Assembly (NCBI GenBank): GCA_004151065.3
Contig: NWUY0300045559.1
Span: 1 to 21,002 of the forward strand
DNA length: 21,002 nucleotides
Source: Larix sibirica
Taxonomy: Eukaryota > Streptophyta > Pinopsida > Pinales > Pinaceae
Reading direction: 5' to 3'
The notes under the pieces are model-generated. The model saw only the letters and a program-made list of their open reading frames with translations, was not told the origin of the DNA and ran no database searches. Within the stretch, counting starts at the first letter, position 1, and each line of letters starts with the position of its first letter. This document shows, in pieces, positions 18,503 to 21,002 of the stretch. The translations under genes were made by a program, and so were the position numbers.

Positions 18503-18886
18503 CAGACCTTGACCATAAAGATAAATCAAACAGAAACCTTGAGAGAAGACTTCGATAGGTGAGAGTTCAAGAGCAGATTTTGACATAATGATAGATCATA
18601 AATTTACTAGGAATGGGGTTTATGGTTTTAGCCCTTAGGCGATTAGGGTTTTGGAACTTTTTTCATTAAAAAAATGATTTTTTGGGGGATCAGTGGATCA
18701 CAAAAGCCCCGGAAGTTTCACAATCTATTTCAAAATTTTCCATGGGATCCATTTCATGGGCTCAGGATCTGTTTCCTTCTTTAGGGGATTCGTTTCCATG
18801 ATAGATCCTTGGACGGATCTTGTTAGATCCGGATCTAGGAAGTCACAGATCCTACACGCTAGGGTGGCAGAATCAGTAACACAATG
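18503..18886 (+). repeat. GGATCC-rich repeat, copy B
   Basis: Begins AGACCTTGACCATAAAGATA and follows copy A in order: GGAATGGGGTTTATGGTTTT, TTTTTTCATTAAAAAAATGA, CCATGGGATCCATTTCATGG and a closing block GTGGCAGAATCAGTAACAC. It is clearly diverged from copy A. Its start is only 8 bases after the N, so the upstream part may be missing. Confidence 0.65.
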
Positions 18887-20259
18887 TTTAGCTGAGTTGA
18901 GAGCCCATCCTTTTAGACTCGAGATCATCTTTGTCTGGTATCTTCTCTTCTTAGAGTGTGGATCTCCGAGGACTCAAATTTGAAGGGATTGGTATCCCTA
19001 TCTTCTTACAAGCTCATTGCCTTGGCCGCTTCCCTTGGGTGTCCTTGTAGCTAGTTCTCTTTGGTTTCTTGACTTTTTCAGTAGGTGTCTATCTCTTAAA
19101 AGCATCTACCCCCTTTTAGTTACTCATTGGGTGTGTCAAGCAATATCTTGTTGGCTAAGTAGGAGTTGAATCACGTTGCTCTTCGAGAGGATATTTACAG
19201 ATAGTACTTCTAGACCATCTAGACCACTCGAATAACACCTTCAAAGTGTCAAAGTGGATTTTTACCTAGACCATGAGCTAAGGGATGGCCTTATTGTATG
19301 CTTTCCCTACACACGTAGAGATTGGATGCATGCCCTCAGGATTCCCTTGGGTTAGTTTCGAAGGGGTGTGGGGTTCAAAGGCTTCGGGTCAAGACTAATC
19401 ACCACCTTCAGTGGGTGGACATGATTTGCTAGCTTTGCTAGTTACATGAGCCAGTGATGGAGGTAGATCTCATTTTTAGTTGCCCCCTTTATTGAGATTA
19501 GAGGCAGATACCATTATTTATTTTAGGATTCAAGAGGTCGCCTTTCGACCTTCTTCTACTATCTTCACTAGCATTTCCTTGCTCTTTGCGTTGGAGAGGT
19601 TTTCAAATATAGATCTTAGCGTTTATAGGTCATGCCTCGGCTAGAGGCCCCTTGGAGGATCACCTCCTAATTTTTTGGTTGCCTGGTCTAAGAGGAGCAA
19701 AAAAACAACCAAAGACCTAGGATACCTTAGAGCCCATATTGATTAGACCTCATGTCTCCTCTCATCCCCTCCCTTGGGAGATTATCCATCTTCCTCTTTG
19801 AGATCTATGAGGAAATGCAATTGTAGATCATAAGGCGCAAACCACCATACCAACAAAGGAACCAGCTCTAGGTGACCTTAGAGTTGGGCTCTACTCAATC
19901 AACACACTACTCCCTAGGTTCAATGGAGTACCTAGGTTTCTTTTAGGGGTTTCTTCCCATCGACCTCTGATGTACGAGAGTTGGGTTTCCCTGCTCTTGT
20001 GTGCCCTTAAGATCACATAGCTGGTGCCCCTCAATGTTGGCCACTCCCCAAACAACGTCATCCACTAGTGCGTTGGCCCTTTCACAACTCTTGATGACTT
20101 CGACAGCGAGCCCGTCTTTCAGTCTTCTCACTCGTCCTTGGTCACCAACTCTTGTTGATGTCGACATATTTCCAAAACCTTTCAGTTTTAGTGCTTCTAT
20201 TGTACCAACACTGTATATTATACTTTCTCTTTTAGCTTTTTAGCTTTCATTATCTAAAC
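18887..20259 (+). other. Decayed, GC-richer repeat-like sequence, unidentified
   Basis: Base composition is richer in GC than the rest of the window and short open pieces exist in several frames, but all are broken and none carries a motif I recognise. Its position just before a LINE-like 3' end suggests the body of a very old LINE; this is inference only. Confidence 0.3.
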
Positions 20260-20443
20260 ATGTCAAGGTTAGTCTCTAACAAGCTCTTAGATCTTAAGAC
20301 ATTATTATCTTTCTGCTTTTAGCATTGTTCTAGGAGATGCTTTGGCAGGCCCACTTTGTATTGACATTGAATCTATATTTTAGTCCCATTGACCTACTTT
20401 TGTGGTCATTTGTTGGACATTAATAAAATTATCTTATCTTATC
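20260..20443 (+). mobile_element. LINE-like 3' end with (TTATC)3 tail
   Basis: A T-rich 3' UTR-like stretch ends TTGGACATTAATAAAA followed by TTATC three times (20429-20443). An AATAAA signal next to a short tandem tail is typical of the 3' terminus of a non-LTR retrotransposon. A related stretch (TTTGACCTAGTTTGGTCTTT, then AGTGGACATGGATATAAA, about 20538-20575) looks like a second, diverged copy of the same end. Confidence 0.45.
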
Positions 20444-21002
20444 TAGAGGGTCTTGGACATGTCCTCATTTACTTTTAGGGGAAGCTTCTTGTGCTCCCTT
20501 CTTCTCCTTGTCTATTAGTTATGGTTGTATTTCCTTGTCCTTTGACCTAGTTTGGTCTTTAGTGGACATGGATATAAATTTCAATTTCAGTGGTTTGCCC
20601 CATGGGTAGCATTTCACGTGCGCAAGCAGGTTGCTTGTGATGTATGACATCTTTGGCCCAATTGTAATGCTTCTCTTTGAGTTCTAAAGAAGCACATAAA
20701 AACAGCGTAAATTTTAATAATATTTCAGTATGGCATGGGAACATATTCTTTATGAATATACATATCTGTGTGTTGGTTATATTTTAATAATTTTACTTTA
20801 GATTTATATCTATAGATGGGGTAGACTGTGTGTGTGCGCACACATATCTGCATGTGTGTTTGTGCACATTTGAACACTTATAAACACCTGCTGAAAGTCG
20901 AAACAGTTGCAATGTCAAAATATCTTAGACATTTCTCATGCTATTTCAAATTCAGTAGTATCTTTAACATTATTCCATTAGTCTTTGAATAATATTTTTA
21001 CA
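20444..21002. other. Window end: AT-rich sequence with a TG/CA-rich tract
   Basis: No gene or katanin exon is recognised. A TG/CA-rich tract with GTGTGTGTGCGCACACA lies near 20828-20870. Confidence 0.45.

Noticed and set aside
20828-20870. TG/CA-rich tract as a functional regulatory element
   Set aside because: An imperfect microsatellite with no associated gene.

Overview
This is nuclear DNA from a land plant. It is AT-rich, has spliceosomal introns, and is dominated by plant-type transposable elements. One host gene is recognisable: five in-frame exons (1837-3786, plus strand) of the plant katanin p80 WD40 subunit (KTN80), a microtubule-severing regulator. The first exons and the C-terminal con80 domain lie outside the window. 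If the gene is intact, the intron after the last visible exon exceeds 17 kb and is packed with transposon debris. That, together with the katanin wording, points to a gymnosperm (conifer or relative), but this is inference.

The most striking content is a family of small LTR retrotransposons on the minus strand at 4604-8795 and 12906-13944. Three LTRs of about 600-617 bp are seen. The two well-preserved ones (LTR1 and LTR3) have TGATG...CATCA ends. One LTR (13330-13944) is followed, after 3 nt, by a 12-nt primer-binding site matching the 3' end of plant initiator-Met tRNA. Two LTRs (4604-5220 and about 6844-7443) are preceded by an identical polypurine tract. The internal region carries no visible gag or pol. 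Instead it carries, in the LTR's own transcriptional sense, a fusion-like reading frame: a charged, partly coiled-coil and acidic N-terminus joined to a rhodanese/TrhO-like (UPF0176; plant STR6/7/8-type) domain. All three copies are broken by stops or frameshifts. The family therefore appears to be a non-autonomous LTR retrotransposon that has captured and multiplied a host sulfurtransferase-like gene. Two copies are arranged in tandem and share a central LTR.

The rest is mostly decayed repeats. There is a LINE RNase H tail (9625-9774), a tRNA-like SINE with flanking direct repeats (11249-11332), a second tRNA-headed SINE abutting an LTR (13947 on), a LINE reverse-transcriptase fragment on plus (16431-17345) and a LINE zinc-binding fragment on minus (15490-15897) in a head-to-head, twin-priming-like layout, a duplicated GGATCC-rich repeat (17741-18109 and 18503-18886), and a LINE-like 3' end with a TTATC tail (20260-20443). 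Between 8.9 and 11.1 kb are four separate local tandem duplications with periods of about 62-76 bp. Single N characters at 12905 and 18495 mark probable assembly joins, both inside repeats.
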